From Lutibacter maritimus (lineage in GTDB: Bacteria > Bacteroidota > Bacteroidia > Flavobacteriales > Flavobacteriaceae), in the NCBI RefSeq assembly GCF_900116115.1, contig NZ_FOZP01000006.1, forward strand, positions 124,001-188,000: a DNA stretch of 64,000 nt, written 5' to 3'. Position numbers and translations under genes: made by a program. Below the pieces are notes generated by a model that made no database searches, was not told where the DNA came from, and worked only from the letters and a program-made list of their open reading frames with translations. The stretch's first letter is position 1. The number at the start of each line of letters is the position of its first letter. Of the stretch, positions 19,130-27,669 are shown piece after piece.

Positions 19130-19687
19130 TTAAAATAATAGTGGTAAAATAAACCAAGTCATTATTAAACCTCCAATAAAAAAACCAATTACAGAAATTA
19201 ATGATGGAAGTTCTAAATTACTTAAGCCAACAATTGCGTGTCCAGAAGTACAACCGCCAGCCCATCTTGCACCAAAACCAACCATAATACCTGCAATTAT
19301 TAAAATTAAAAATCCTTTTAATGAAAGCATTGTATCTATACTAAAGATTTCATCAGGTAAATAAGATGTTCCTGCATTTTGAATTCCAATAGCTGCTAAA
19401 TCTTGAACAGTTTGAGGATTTAATGCAACTGCATCATTTGGAGATAACCAATAAAATGCAATAAATCCGCCCACAATAGAACCTGCAACAAAAATTAAGT
19501 TCCATGAATTTTCTTTCCAATCTATTTTAAAATAGTCTACAAACTTGCCTGCACCGCCAATTGAACAAAAAGTTTCTAAATTTGAAGAGACTCCAAATCG
19601 TTCGCCAAAATAATATAGTAAAAACATGACAAACGCTATAATTGGACCTGCAACATACCAAGCCCAAGGTTGAGTAATAAATTCCAT
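19130..19687 (-). CDS. YeeE/YedE sulfur transport membrane protein, first half
   Basis: 185 residues, about five helices, starting with WYVAGPIIAFVMFLLYYFGE. It has the GARWAGGCTSGHAIVG motif, the thiosulfate-relay Cys motif of YeeE/TsuA proteins. First gene of a minus-strand operon that appears to run through yeeE2, crp, moaA, moeA, moaC, mobA, DUF1835 and moeB with gaps of at most 36 bp. A Crp-like palindrome lies 52 bp upstream. Confidence 0.9.
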   Translation of the reverse strand: MEFITQPWAWYVAGPIIAFVMFLLYYFGERFGVSSNLETFCSIGGAGKFVDYFKIDWKENSWNLIFVAGSIVGGFIAFYWLSPNDAVALNPQTVQDLAAIGIQNAGTSYLPDEIFSIDTMLSLKGFLILIIAGIMVGFGARWAGGCTSGHAIVGLSNLELPSLISVIGFFIGGLIMTWFILPLLF

Positions 19688-19711
19688 AATTTATTTAATT
19701 AGTTAGTTTTA

Positions 19712-19756
19712 TAAAAGTATTCTATAAATTATGCTGATATGTAACTTGTGTTACAT
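19712..19756 (-). promoter_or_regulatory. Crp/Fnr-type palindrome and -7 box of the YeeE/Moco operon
   Basis: ATGTAACTTGTGTTACAT (19739-19756) has perfect 7-bp arms ATGTAAC/GTTACAT around a 4-bp centre. On the minus strand it is followed by exactly 19 bp and TACTTTTA (19719-19712), one mismatch from TAnnTTTG, and then 24 bp to the ATG. This is the same geometry as upstream of the molybdoenzyme operon. The site is just downstream of the crp gene at 19760. Confidence 0.72.
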
Positions 19757-19759
19757 TAG

Positions 19760-20395
19760 TTAAAACTCAAGTATTTCAATTTTATTTCTATTAAGCTTTA
19801 TTTTCCCTTCATTTTCTAGCTGTTTTAGCAATCTAGAAATTACAACACGTGAAGTATGCATATCATAAGCAATGTCTTGATGCGTTGTATTTAAGGAAGT
19901 TTCTCGCATAATTTGGGCTTTATCTTTTAAATATTTGTACAAACGCTCGTCCATTCGCATAAAAGCTAAAGTATCAATAGTTTCCATCATTTCGTTTAAG
20001 CGAATATTATAACTATCAATTACAAAATTTCTCCATGATTTGTATTTTACCAACCATTCATCTAACTTTTCTTTTGGTAAAAACACAATTTCAGATTCTT
20101 TTTCTGCAATGGCTCTAATGCCACATTTTCCATTAGAAATTGCACTTGCAAATGAACTTGCACAAGTATCTCCACGCTCTAAAAAGTATAACAAAATTTC
20201 TTCACCTTTTTTATCTTCACGAACAATTTTTATGGCACCATCTAAAAGTAAAGGAACTCCTTTCATTTTATCGCCTAAATCAACTAATAACTCATTTTCA
20301 CGTAATTTTTTATATACGCCAACTTGCTCGATTTCATCCAACAATTCTTTTTCAAAAACAAATGAATAATAATTATCTAATTTTTCTCTTATCAT
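19760..20395 (-). CDS. Crp/Fnr-family transcriptional regulator
   Basis: 211 residues: beta-roll sensor domain (about 20-120) and a C-terminal winged helix with DIAYDMHTSRVVISRLLKQLE. Similar in length and helix-turn-helix to the neighbour encoded at 18058-18693; in the recognition helix the usual Glu of SRE is Val (SRVVISR). Its start overlaps the waaA stop by 4 bp (ATGA type), so it may be read from the waaA promoter. Lies directly before the palindrome of the YeeE/Moco operon. Common partner gene of YeeE/YedE in flavobacteria. Effector unknown. Confidence 0.88.
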   Translation of the reverse strand: MIREKLDNYYSFVFEKELLDEIEQVGVYKKLRENELLVDLGDKMKGVPLLLDGAIKIVREDKKGEEILLYFLERGDTCASSFASAISNGKCGIRAIAEKESEIVFLPKEKLDEWLVKYKSWRNFVIDSYNIRLNEMMETIDTLAFMRMDERLYKYLKDKAQIMRETSLNTTHQDIAYDMHTSRVVISRLLKQLENEGKIKLNRNKIEILEF

Positions 20396-21624
20396 TTTAA
20401 ATAGTTTAAAATTTTGTTAGTAGCTCCTGTTTTATCTAAAACATAATTTTGAGCTCTTTTTCCTGCTTCAATTCTTTTACCTTTTGGCAATAAAAATTCG
20501 CTTAAAAGTACGGATAATTTTTGAGAATTATCAACCATAAAACAAGCTTCGTTTTTCACCAATTCTATAGCCTCATTAAATTTGTAATAATTTGGACCAA
20601 TTATAATTGGAACACCAAAAGTTGCGGGTTCTAAAACGTTATGAACTCCAGATTTTGTATAACCTCCTCCAACATAAGCTACATCTGCATAACTGTAAAT
20701 TTTCGTTAAAATGCCAATTGTATCAATTATAAACACTTGAAATTCTTCAAGGTTTTTACCTTCTTTTTCAGAGAATAAAATAGTTGGCTTTGATATTGAT
20801 TTTTTTAACTGTTGAATTTCTTGTTGATGAATATTATGGGGTGCAATTATAAATTTTTCGTTTTCTGTAGCATTATTATTTATATAATCTACTAATAAAA
20901 CTTCATCTTCTTTCCAAGTACTTCCTGCAACTAAAGTATGTTTGCTGTTTATAAAATGATTGATAAAATTTAATTGATTATCTTGTTTTGTAATTTCAAA
21001 AACACGATCAAAACGCGTGTCACCACTAACAGTTACGTTGCTAAAATGAATACTATTTAATAATTTTTCTGAAACTGAATCTTGCACAAAAAAATGAGAA
21101 AATGCTTGTAAAGATTTTCGCATCCAACCGCCATACCATTTAAAAAATACTTGATTTTCTCTAAAAATTCCAGAAATTAAAATGGTTTTAATCTTTCTGT
21201 TTTTAAGAACTTTTAAATAATTTGGCCAAAACTCATATTTAACAAAAATAGCCGTTTCAGGATGAACAATGTCAAGAAATTTTTTAGCATTAAAAGTTGT
21301 ATCTAAAGGTAAATAGCAAACTACATCAGCTACTTCATAATTTTTCCGAACTTCATAACCTGATGGAGAAAAAAAAGTAAGTAAAATTTTTTTTGAAGGA
21401 AAATTAAGTTTTAATTTTTCAATAAGTGGTCTACCTTGTTCAAATTCCCCTAAAGATGCGCAATGTACCCAAATTACAGTGTCTGCACTTTTTATTGATG
21501 ATTTTAACTTTGTAAAAACATCGTTTCTACCTTCAACAAAAAGTTTTATTTTAGTATTGAATAATGCTATTAATTTCATTAAGAAACTAGCCACAATAAC
21601 TACTATGTTGTAAATTTTATGCAT
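20392..21624 (-). CDS. waaA: 3-deoxy-D-manno-octulosonic acid (Kdo) transferase
   Basis: Transfers Kdo from CMP-Kdo to lipid A at the inner membrane. About 410 residues: N-terminal hydrophobic anchor (YNIVVIVASFLMKLIALF), then GT-B fold with VHCASLGEFEQGRPLIEKL, LLTFFSPSGYEV and the C-terminal donor site YVGGGYTKSGVHNVLEPA. ATG at 21624 chosen over a TTG 9 bp upstream. A -7 box (TAACTTTG, 21638-21631) ends only 6 bp before this ATG, which would give a nearly leaderless message. Confidence 0.94.
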   Translation of the reverse strand: MHKIYNIVVIVASFLMKLIALFNTKIKLFVEGRNDVFTKLKSSIKSADTVIWVHCASLGEFEQGRPLIEKLKLNFPSKKILLTFFSPSGYEVRKNYEVADVVCYLPLDTTFNAKKFLDIVHPETAIFVKYEFWPNYLKVLKNRKIKTILISGIFRENQVFFKWYGGWMRKSLQAFSHFFVQDSVSEKLLNSIHFSNVTVSGDTRFDRVFEITKQDNQLNFINHFINSKHTLVAGSTWKEDEVLLVDYINNNATENEKFIIAPHNIHQQEIQQLKKSISKPTILFSEKEGKNLEEFQVFIIDTIGILTKIYSYADVAYVGGGYTKSGVHNVLEPATFGVPIIIGPNYYKFNEAIELVKNEACFMVDNSQKLSVLLSEFLLPKGKRIEAGKRAQNYVLDKTGATNKILNYLK

Positions 21625-21630
21625 AAATAT

Positions 21631-21638
21631 CAAAGTTA
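21631..21638 (-). promoter_or_regulatory. -7 box of waaA, very close to the start codon
   Basis: Minus-strand TAACTTTG matches TAnnTTTG. Six bases separate it from the waaA ATG, so a transcription start at the normal distance would fall at or next to the start codon. Confidence 0.4.
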
Positions 21639-21654
21639 CAAAATTAGCGCATAA

Positions 21655-21689
21655 AAAAACTCCTAAACTTTAAAAGTAAAGGAGTTTTT
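21655..21689 (-). terminator. Terminator of the rplU-rpmA operon
   Basis: Arms AAAAACTCCT (21655-21664) and AGGAGTTTTT (21680-21689) around a 15-nt loop. On the minus strand it ends in a T tract, 22 bp after the rpmA stop. Confidence 0.75.
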
Positions 21690-21710
21690 AAATCAATAAA
21701 AATCTATGTA

Positions 21711-21971
21711 TTAAACCTCAAAAGGTTCAATAGAAACATAAGACTTGTTGTCTTTTCTTTTTTGGAATTTAACCACACCGTCCACTTTTGCGTGTAATGT
21801 ATGATCTTTACCCATATATACGTTATCACCAGGATGGTGTTGAGTTCCTCTTTGACGGATTAAAATGTTACCTGCAATTGCAGCTTGTCCACCAAATATT
21901 TTTACTCCTAGTCGTTTCGATTCTGATTCTCTACCGTTCTTCGAACTACCTACTCCTTTTTTATGTGCCAT
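21711..21971 (-). CDS. rpmA: 50S ribosomal protein L27
   Basis: bL27, 86 residues, near the peptidyl-transferase centre. Starts [20 protein letters not shown] and has the conserved [23 protein letters not shown] and VGM/KDHTLHA blocks. No N-terminal cleavage extension is present. 27 bp after rplU, standard operon. Confidence 0.98.
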   Translation of the reverse strand: MAHKKGVGSSKNGRESESKRLGVKIFGGQAAIAGNILIRQRGTQHHPGDNVYMGKDHTLHAKVDGVVKFQKRKDNKSYVSIEPFEV

Positions 21972-21998
21972 GATATTATGGTTTTAAAATTGTGAATA

Positions 21999-22499
21999 TT
22001 ATTTAGTTAATGCTTCAATTAATTCAGCTTTCTTTAAAGACGTGTATCCTGAAATACCTCTTTCTTTAGCTAACTCTTTTAATTCAGCAACTGTCATTGC
22101 GCTTAAATCTTCAGAAACAGCTACTGGAGCTTCAACTTCTTTTGATTTAGGTGCTGCTTTTTTAGCTGGTGCTTTTTTTTCTGCGCCAGATGCTGCAATA
22201 CCTTCAATTTGAATTTCAGTAAAAGATTGTCTATGACCATTTTTTACTTTATATCCTTTTCTACGTTTCTTTTTGAAAACGATAACTTTATCACCTTTTA
22301 AGTGACCTAAGATTTTTGCCGTTACTTCGGCTCCTTCTATAGCTGGGGCGCCAACTGTTACTGTACCTCCGTTTTCTAAAAGAAGAACTTTATCAAAAGA
22401 TACTTTTGACCCTTCTTCTCCTTGTAAGCGGTGCACGTAAACCTTTTGGTCTTTTGCTACTTTAAACTGCTGCCCTGCTATCTCTACAATTGCATACAT
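21999..22499 (-). CDS. rplU: 50S ribosomal protein L21 with C-terminal SAP/HeH-like extension
   Basis: bL21 core (residues 1-103: [29 protein letters not shown]) followed by an Ala/Lys/Pro-rich linker and a C-terminal helix-extension-helix-like module ([29 protein letters not shown]). At 166 residues it is about 60 longer than E. coli L21. Such extensions occur in Bacteroidota L21; their function is not known to me. First gene of rplU-rpmA with a well-formed promoter upstream. Confidence 0.97.
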   Translation of the reverse strand: MYAIVEIAGQQFKVAKDQKVYVHRLQGEEGSKVSFDKVLLLENGGTVTVGAPAIEGAEVTAKILGHLKGDKVIVFKKKRRKGYKVKNGHRQSFTEIQIEGIAASGAEKKAPAKKAAPKSKEVEAPVAVSEDLSAMTVAELKELAKERGISGYTSLKKAELIEALTK

Positions 22500-22559
22500 A
22501 AGCTTTATTTTATATTCGCTTTATTAATTAATTAATTTACCTTTCTATTAAGGCGGGTG

Positions 22560-22590
22560 CAAATATAAATCTTTTTTCTTTTTTGACAAA
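22560..22590 (-). promoter_or_regulatory. Promoter of rplU-rpmA
   Basis: Minus-strand -33 TTTG (22590-22587), 19-bp spacer, -7 TATATTTG (22567-22560). This matches the Bacteroidota consensus at both elements. The rest of the 325-bp gap to the M16 gene (22500-22824) holds no gene that I can support. A plus-strand TACTTTTG at 22692-22699 is a possible -7 box for the peptidase genes. Confidence 0.75.
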
Positions 22591-22824
22591 AATTATTTTA
22601 AAGAATACGTTCACATATAAGCTTTTAACATAATCAATCTTAATTTTTAGTTATTTTTTTCACAAACCTATTATTACATAAAAAACTTTAATACTTTTGA
22701 TAATATTGTTTTTGCTATGAAAATTACCCATTACCTATTTTTAATTTCAAGTAAAAACTGTAACAAGTTTAACTTATTAGCGACTTATTCGCTGAATCTT
22801 AATTTAATTAAACAATTACAAACT

Positions 22825-24141
22825 ATGAGAAAAATTTATCTAGTAAGTTTTTTAACCCTACTAGTAAGCGCTTCTATTATTGCGCAAAAAGTAGAATTTG
22901 AAGAATATGATTTAAGTAACGGTTTACACGTCATTTTACATCAGGACAATTCAGCGCCTGTTGTAACAACTTCGGTAATGTATCATGTTGGTGCAAAAGA
23001 CGAAGTGAAAGGAAGAACTGGATTTGCACACTTTTTCGAGCATTTATTATTTGAAGGAACTAAAAATATTCCTAAAGGAGAATTTTTTAAAATAGTTTCT
23101 GCAAATGGTGGTAATAATAATGCCAATACAACTCAAGACAGAACTTATTACTACGAAACGTTCCCTTCTAACAATCTAGAATTAGGATTATGGCTAGAGT
23201 CAGAACGTATGTTACACCCAGTTATTAATCAAGATGGTGTTGACACTCAAAATGAAGTTGTAAAAGAAGAAAAAAGAGCCAGAATTGACAATGCACCTTA
23301 CGGTAAAATTATTTACAGAACGGGAATTAATCAACATATATTTGCTAAACATCCATATAAAAACTCTGTAATTGGAAGTATGGAAGATTTAGATGCTGCT
23401 CAATTAAATGAGTTTTTAGCTTTTCACAAAAAGTTTTACGCACCAAACAATGCAGTATTAGTTGTAGCTGGAGATTTTGAAAAAGATAGTGCAAAAAAAA
23501 TGATTCAAGATTATTTTGGTGACATTCCTGCAGGAGAACCTGTAGAACGAGTAAGTATTGTTGAAGATGCCGTTGAAGCTAAAAAAGTAGTTGAATACGA
23601 TTCTAATATTCAAATTCCTATTAAATTATTTATTTTCAGAACACCTTCAAGTAAAGATAAAGATGCGTATGTTTTAGATATGGTTTCCTCAATTTTAACA
23701 AGCGGGAAAAGCTCTAGAATGTATAAAAAATTAGTTGAAGAGAAAAAAGCGTTGCAAGTGCTTGCTTTCAATGACTCTCAAGAAGATTATGGAACTTATA
23801 TTATGGGAGCACTTCCATTAGGCGAAACTTCATTAGATGAATTAGCTGCTGCAATGGAAAATGAAATTACAAAACTTCAAACCGAATTAATTTCTGAAAA
23901 AGAATATCAAAAATTACAAAACCAGTTTGAAAATAATTTTGTTAACTCAAATTCTGGAGTTGAAAACATAGCTTCCACTTTAGCTACAAACTATATGCTA
24001 AAAGGAAATACCAATTTAATTAATGATGAGTTAAACATTTATCGCTCAATTACAAGAGAAGACATTAAACGCGTTGCAAATGAACTTTTAAACGCAAACA
24101 ATCGTGTTGAAATGGATTACCTTAAAGCTAAAAGCGAATAA
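22825..24141 (+). CDS. M16-family zinc metallopeptidase, catalytic subunit
   Basis: 438 residues. Signal peptide MRKIYLVSFLTLLVSASIIAQ places it outside the cytoplasm. The inverted zinc motif HFFEHLLFEGT (HxxEH) is intact, with the downstream Glu region NEVVKEEKRARIDN. Two M16 domains follow. The frame is open to 22717, but the signal peptide begins at the ATG at 22825. Partner gene starts 8 bp downstream. Confidence 0.93.
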   Translation: MRKIYLVSFLTLLVSASIIAQKVEFEEYDLSNGLHVILHQDNSAPVVTTSVMYHVGAKDEVKGRTGFAHFFEHLLFEGTKNIPKGEFFKIVSANGGNNNANTTQDRTYYYETFPSNNLELGLWLESERMLHPVINQDGVDTQNEVVKEEKRARIDNAPYGKIIYRTGINQHIFAKHPYKNSVIGSMEDLDAAQLNEFLAFHKKFYAPNNAVLVVAGDFEKDSAKKMIQDYFGDIPAGEPVERVSIVEDAVEAKKVVEYDSNIQIPIKLFIFRTPSSKDKDAYVLDMVSSILTSGKSSRMYKKLVEEKKALQVLAFNDSQEDYGTYIMGALPLGETSLDELAAAMENEITKLQTELISEKEYQKLQNQFENNFVNSNSGVENIASTLATNYMLKGNTNLINDELNIYRSITREDIKRVANELLNANNRVEMDYLKAKSE

Positions 24142-24149
24142 TTTTAAAG

Positions 24150-26216
24150 ATGAGAAGACAAATGAAAACTAAAATAACAACATTAATTGCATTGTTTCTT
24201 ATTTCTTTAGGAATAAATGCACAAATAGATAGAACAAAACAACCTGTTGCTGGCCCGGCACCTAAAATTAATTTAGGAAAACCACAAACTTTTGAGTTAA
24301 AAAACGGTTTAAAAGTAATGGTTGTTGAAAACCATAAGCTACCAAAAGTCACCGCTAGTTTAATTTTAGATAACGGACCAATTTTTGAAGGAAATAAAGC
24401 CGGTTTATCAAGTATTGCTGGTGGAATGATGGGTAACGGTACAACTAACATTCCAAAAGATGCTTTTGTTGAGGAAATTGACTTTTTAGGTGCTTCCTTA
24501 AACATAGGAAGCCAAAGCGCTAGCTTTAACACTTTATCAAAATACTTTCCTCGTATTTTTGAATTAATGGCTGATGCTGTTCAAAATCCATTATTTACTC
24601 AAGAAGAATTTGAAAAGCAACAAACACAATTAATTGAAGGAATAAAATCTGGAGAAAATAGTGTTGCAGAAATTGCTGGAAAAGTAGAAAGCGCATTAGT
24701 ATATGGGAAAAAGCATCCGTACGGAGAATTTGCAACAGAACAAACAGCTAAAAATGTAACTATTGATGATGTTAAAAACTTTTATACTACATATTTTAAA
24801 CCAAACAATGCCTACTTAGTAATAATTGGTGATGTTAATTTTAAAGATGTGAAAAAACTAGTAACATCTAAATTAGGAAAATGGAACAAAGGAACACTAC
24901 CTGCGTATACAATGCCTGAAGTAAAAAATGTTCCTAAAACAGAAATCAACTTTGTTAATATGCCAAATGCAGTACAATCAAATATTGCAGTTGTAAATAC
25001 TGTTGATTTAAAAATGAGCAATCCAGATTATTTTCCATTATTGTTAGCCAACAAAATTTTTGGTGGAGGTGGAGAAGGTCGTTTATTCCTAAACTTACGT
25101 GAAGATAAAGGGTATACCTATGGCGCATATTCAAGAATTGGAAACGACGAAAGAACTGCTGCAACATTTAAATCATCTGCAACAGTTAGAAATATGGTTA
25201 CAGACAGTTCTGTAGTAGAATTTATAAAAGAAATTAAAACTTTTAGAGACACCAAAGTTTCTGATGAAGAACTTAAAAATGCAAAAGCAGCATACATTGG
25301 AAATTTTGTAATGGCTTTAGAAAGACCATCTACTGCAGCGAGTTATGCTTTAAATATTGCTACTAAAAATTTACCAGCAGACTTTTACGAAACGTATTTA
25401 GAAAAAATAAATGCTGTAACTGTAGATGATATACAACGCGTAGCTCAAAAATATTTTAGTGCAGATAATGCCAGAATTGTAATTGTTGGAAAAGCATTAG
25501 ATGTATTGCCTAATTTAGAAAAAATGCCTTATAAAATTAATTATTTTGATAAAGAGGCAAACGCAACATCTAAACCAGCAATGACAAAACCAATTCCGGC
25601 TGGAGTTACAAAAGTTTCTGTAATTGACAATTATTTTAACGCAATTGGTGGTGCTGATAAAATTAAAGCTTTAAAAAGTACATTGGTAACTTACGAAGCA
25701 TCCGCAATGGGAAGCACCATTCAATCAACAGAAAAAAGAACTGCAACACATTATGCCAATGAAACAAGTATGGGCGGAAATGTTTTAGCTAAAGTTATAA
25801 TGACGGCTGATGGTGTTTTTATGAACAAACAACCTCTACCTCCTGCAATGGCTAGTGAAATGACCAATACTTTAGGTACATTTTTAGAAATGGGGTTACT
25901 TAATAATGAAAACTCCATTTTAAGTGGAATTGAACCTATAGATGGTAAAGATGCTTACGTCATTTCTACTAAAGGAGAAGTTGTATCAACAGCAATTTAT
26001 TTTGATGTTGCAACAGGTTTAAAAGTAAAAGAAGTTCAAACAGTTTCAATGGGTGGTCAAACTCAAAGTCAAGAAGCTACTTTTTCTGATTATAAAGAGT
26101 TTGATGGTGTTAAATTTCCAACAATAAAAAGTGGAAGTTTAGGACCTCAAAAAGTTGAATTTAAATTAATTGATGCTAAAGTTAACAAAGGTGTAACTGA
26201 TGCAGATTTTCAATAA
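24150..26216 (+). CDS. M16-family protein lacking the zinc motif, with C-terminal extension
   Basis: 688 residues; signal peptide KITTLIALFLISLGINAQ. The first M16 domain has GLSSIAGGMMGNGTT where HxxEH should be, so it should be catalytically dead and probably forms a heterodimer with the upstream peptidase, as in mitochondrial processing peptidase. A second M16 domain follows (FGGGGEGRLFLNLREDKGYTYG). About 190 extra residues at the C-terminus start near VIDNYFNAIGGADKIKALK, resembling outer-membrane lipoprotein-sorting-like domains. Start may be 24150 or the ATG at 24162. Confidence 0.9.
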   Translation: MRRQMKTKITTLIALFLISLGINAQIDRTKQPVAGPAPKINLGKPQTFELKNGLKVMVVENHKLPKVTASLILDNGPIFEGNKAGLSSIAGGMMGNGTTNIPKDAFVEEIDFLGASLNIGSQSASFNTLSKYFPRIFELMADAVQNPLFTQEEFEKQQTQLIEGIKSGENSVAEIAGKVESALVYGKKHPYGEFATEQTAKNVTIDDVKNFYTTYFKPNNAYLVIIGDVNFKDVKKLVTSKLGKWNKGTLPAYTMPEVKNVPKTEINFVNMPNAVQSNIAVVNTVDLKMSNPDYFPLLLANKIFGGGGEGRLFLNLREDKGYTYGAYSRIGNDERTAATFKSSATVRNMVTDSSVVEFIKEIKTFRDTKVSDEELKNAKAAYIGNFVMALERPSTAASYALNIATKNLPADFYETYLEKINAVTVDDIQRVAQKYFSADNARIVIVGKALDVLPNLEKMPYKINYFDKEANATSKPAMTKPIPAGVTKVSVIDNYFNAIGGADKIKALKSTLVTYEASAMGSTIQSTEKRTATHYANETSMGGNVLAKVIMTADGVFMNKQPLPPAMASEMTNTLGTFLEMGLLNNENSILSGIEPIDGKDAYVISTKGEVVSTAIYFDVATGLKVKEVQTVSMGGQTQSQEATFSDYKEFDGVKFPTIKSGSLGPQKVEFKLIDAKVNKGVTDADFQ

Positions 26217-26240
26217 ATAATATTGTTTAAATACCGAAGA

Positions 26241-26269
26241 GCGGCACAAGAAATTGTGTCGCTTTTTTT
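26241..26269 (+). terminator. Terminator of the M16 operon
   Basis: Stem GCGGCACAA / TTGTGTCGC (one G-T pair) with GAAA loop, then T7. 24 bp after the M16 stop; the T tract touches the 3' end of the convergent DMT gene. Confidence 0.85.
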
Positions 26270-27140
26270 ATTTTGCTTTATTCACCAAATACACACCAAA
26301 AATTATAATTCCACCAGCCAATATTTGAACCGCGGAGATTTTCTCTCCATCTAAAATTCCCCATAAAATTGCTACAATTGGGATTAAATAAGTTACAGAC
26401 GATGAATAAACAGGTGTTGATATTTTAATTAAATGGTTGTATAATATTTTAGCCAAACCAGTTCCAAAAACTGCTAAAATAGTAATGTAAACTAAAGACA
26501 TTGTACTGGCTTCATCAACTTCAAAAGTTGAAAATATTCCTGTAAAATATAATATTATTAAAGCTGGAATCATTAAAATCATAAAATTTCCTACCGCAAT
26601 ACTTAACGCATCTAAATCTTGCAAATGCTTTTTAATAATATTTAAGTTAAAGGCGTAACAAATTGTTGCTATTAAAACCAATATTGAATATAAATAATTT
26701 TGAGAAGGATTTATTTCAGCCCCTTTTAAAATTAAAATTACCGTCCCTGCTAAACCAATTAAAACTCCTAACAACTGTTTTCTTCTATAAGCAAATCCAA
26801 AAACTAAGTATCCAAAAATTAAAGTATTTAATGGCGTAAGCGAATTTAAAATGGACGCAATAGAACTATCTATATGCTTTACTGCAAAAGCAAACAAAAA
26901 AACAGGTATAAAACTACCAATTACACCATTTAAAAATAAATAATACCATTGTGTTTTATTAATTTTAAAAACACGCTTAAAACCAATTAAAAATAGAAAT
27001 ATAGCAGTTATTAATATTCGTAAAGCGCCAACTTGCACTGGGTTAAGACTTATTAATGCTTTTTTCATTAAAATAAATGAACTCCCCCAAACTAATGAAA
27101 GTATTATTAAAAAAATCCATTTTTGTTTATGTTGCTCCAT
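26268..27140 (-). CDS. EamA/DMT-family transporter
   Basis: 290 residues, about ten membrane helices in two EamA repeats. N-terminal repeat has LSLVWGSSFILMKKAL and NPVQVGALRILI; C-terminal repeat has SVTYLIPIVAILWGILDGEK. Drug/metabolite exporter superfamily; substrate unknown. A second DMT protein occurs at 55638-56546. Confidence 0.9.
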   Translation of the reverse strand: MEQHKQKWIFLIILSLVWGSSFILMKKALISLNPVQVGALRILITAIFLFLIGFKRVFKINKTQWYYLFLNGVIGSFIPVFLFAFAVKHIDSSIASILNSLTPLNTLIFGYLVFGFAYRRKQLLGVLIGLAGTVILILKGAEINPSQNYLYSILVLIATICYAFNLNIIKKHLQDLDALSIAVGNFMILMIPALIILYFTGIFSTFEVDEASTMSLVYITILAVFGTGLAKILYNHLIKISTPVYSSSVTYLIPIVAILWGILDGEKISAVQILAGGIIIFGVYLVNKAK

Positions 27141-27231
27141 TGTAAAAATAAAACAACAAAAATCGTATAATTATTCGGAAATGAATGTATTAGTTTATAA
27201 ATTCGCTTTTATAACTATATACACACTAATT

Positions 27232-27600
27232 ATGAGAAAATTAACGCTCCTTGTTCTTTTTGTTTTAAGTTTAATTTCTTGCGATCAAAAGAAAAAAGAA
27301 ACCAAACAAAATGAAACTCCTCTAGAAAATAATACTATTGCTGCAGTATATGAAACTTATGAAATGGATATAGAAGGAATGACCTGTGAAATTGGCTGTG
27401 CACGCACCATTGAATCTAAATTATCAAAAATGAAAGGTGTTTCGTATTCTAAAGTAGATTTTGAAAGTAAAAAAGGTGTGTTTACTATAGATACAAATAT
27501 AGTAAATGAACAAAAAGTTAGGGGAAAAATTGCGGGTATAGCGGGTGGAGACCTCTATTCTGTAGTGAATTCAAAAAAAATTAACAAAATTTTAAAATAA
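27232..27600 (+). CDS. Lipoprotein with HMA-like domain and a CxxxC metal motif
   Basis: 122 residues from the ATG at 27232. Lipoprotein signal LLVLFVLSLISC, a charged linker, then a heavy-metal-associated-like ferredoxin fold: YEMDIEGMTCEIGCARTIESKL and a second half VDFESKKGVFTID. The usual metal loop GMTCxxC is altered to C-E-I-G-C (CxxxC). It would act at a membrane surface, perhaps in copper handling. The frame is open to 27181, but the lipoprotein signal fixes the start. Next gene is another small lipoprotein. Confidence 0.8.
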   Translation: MRKLTLLVLFVLSLISCDQKKKETKQNETPLENNTIAAVYETYEMDIEGMTCEIGCARTIESKLSKMKGVSYSKVDFESKKGVFTIDTNIVNEQKVRGKIAGIAGGDLYSVVNSKKINKILK

Positions 27601-27611
27601 TTTAAATATTT

Positions 27612-27644
27612 TTTGTAAAGATTAAAAATTTTGTCGTTAATTTG
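27612..27644 (+). promoter_or_regulatory. Promoter of the small Glu/Val-rich lipoprotein
   Basis: TTTG at 27612-27615, 21-bp spacer, then TTAATTTG at 27637-27644 (one mismatch from TAnnTTTG), 25 bp before the ATG at 27670. Confidence 0.5.
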
Positions 27645-27669
27645 CACCACAAATAAAAATCAATCGAAA

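Noticed and set aside
22717-22824. Upstream extension of the M16 peptidase frame
   Set aside because: The signal peptide begins at the ATG at 22825; the extension looks non-coding.
24128-24532. 134-codon minus-strand frame across the two M16 genes
   Set aside because: Lies antisense to the strongly supported second M16 gene; no domain or promoter.
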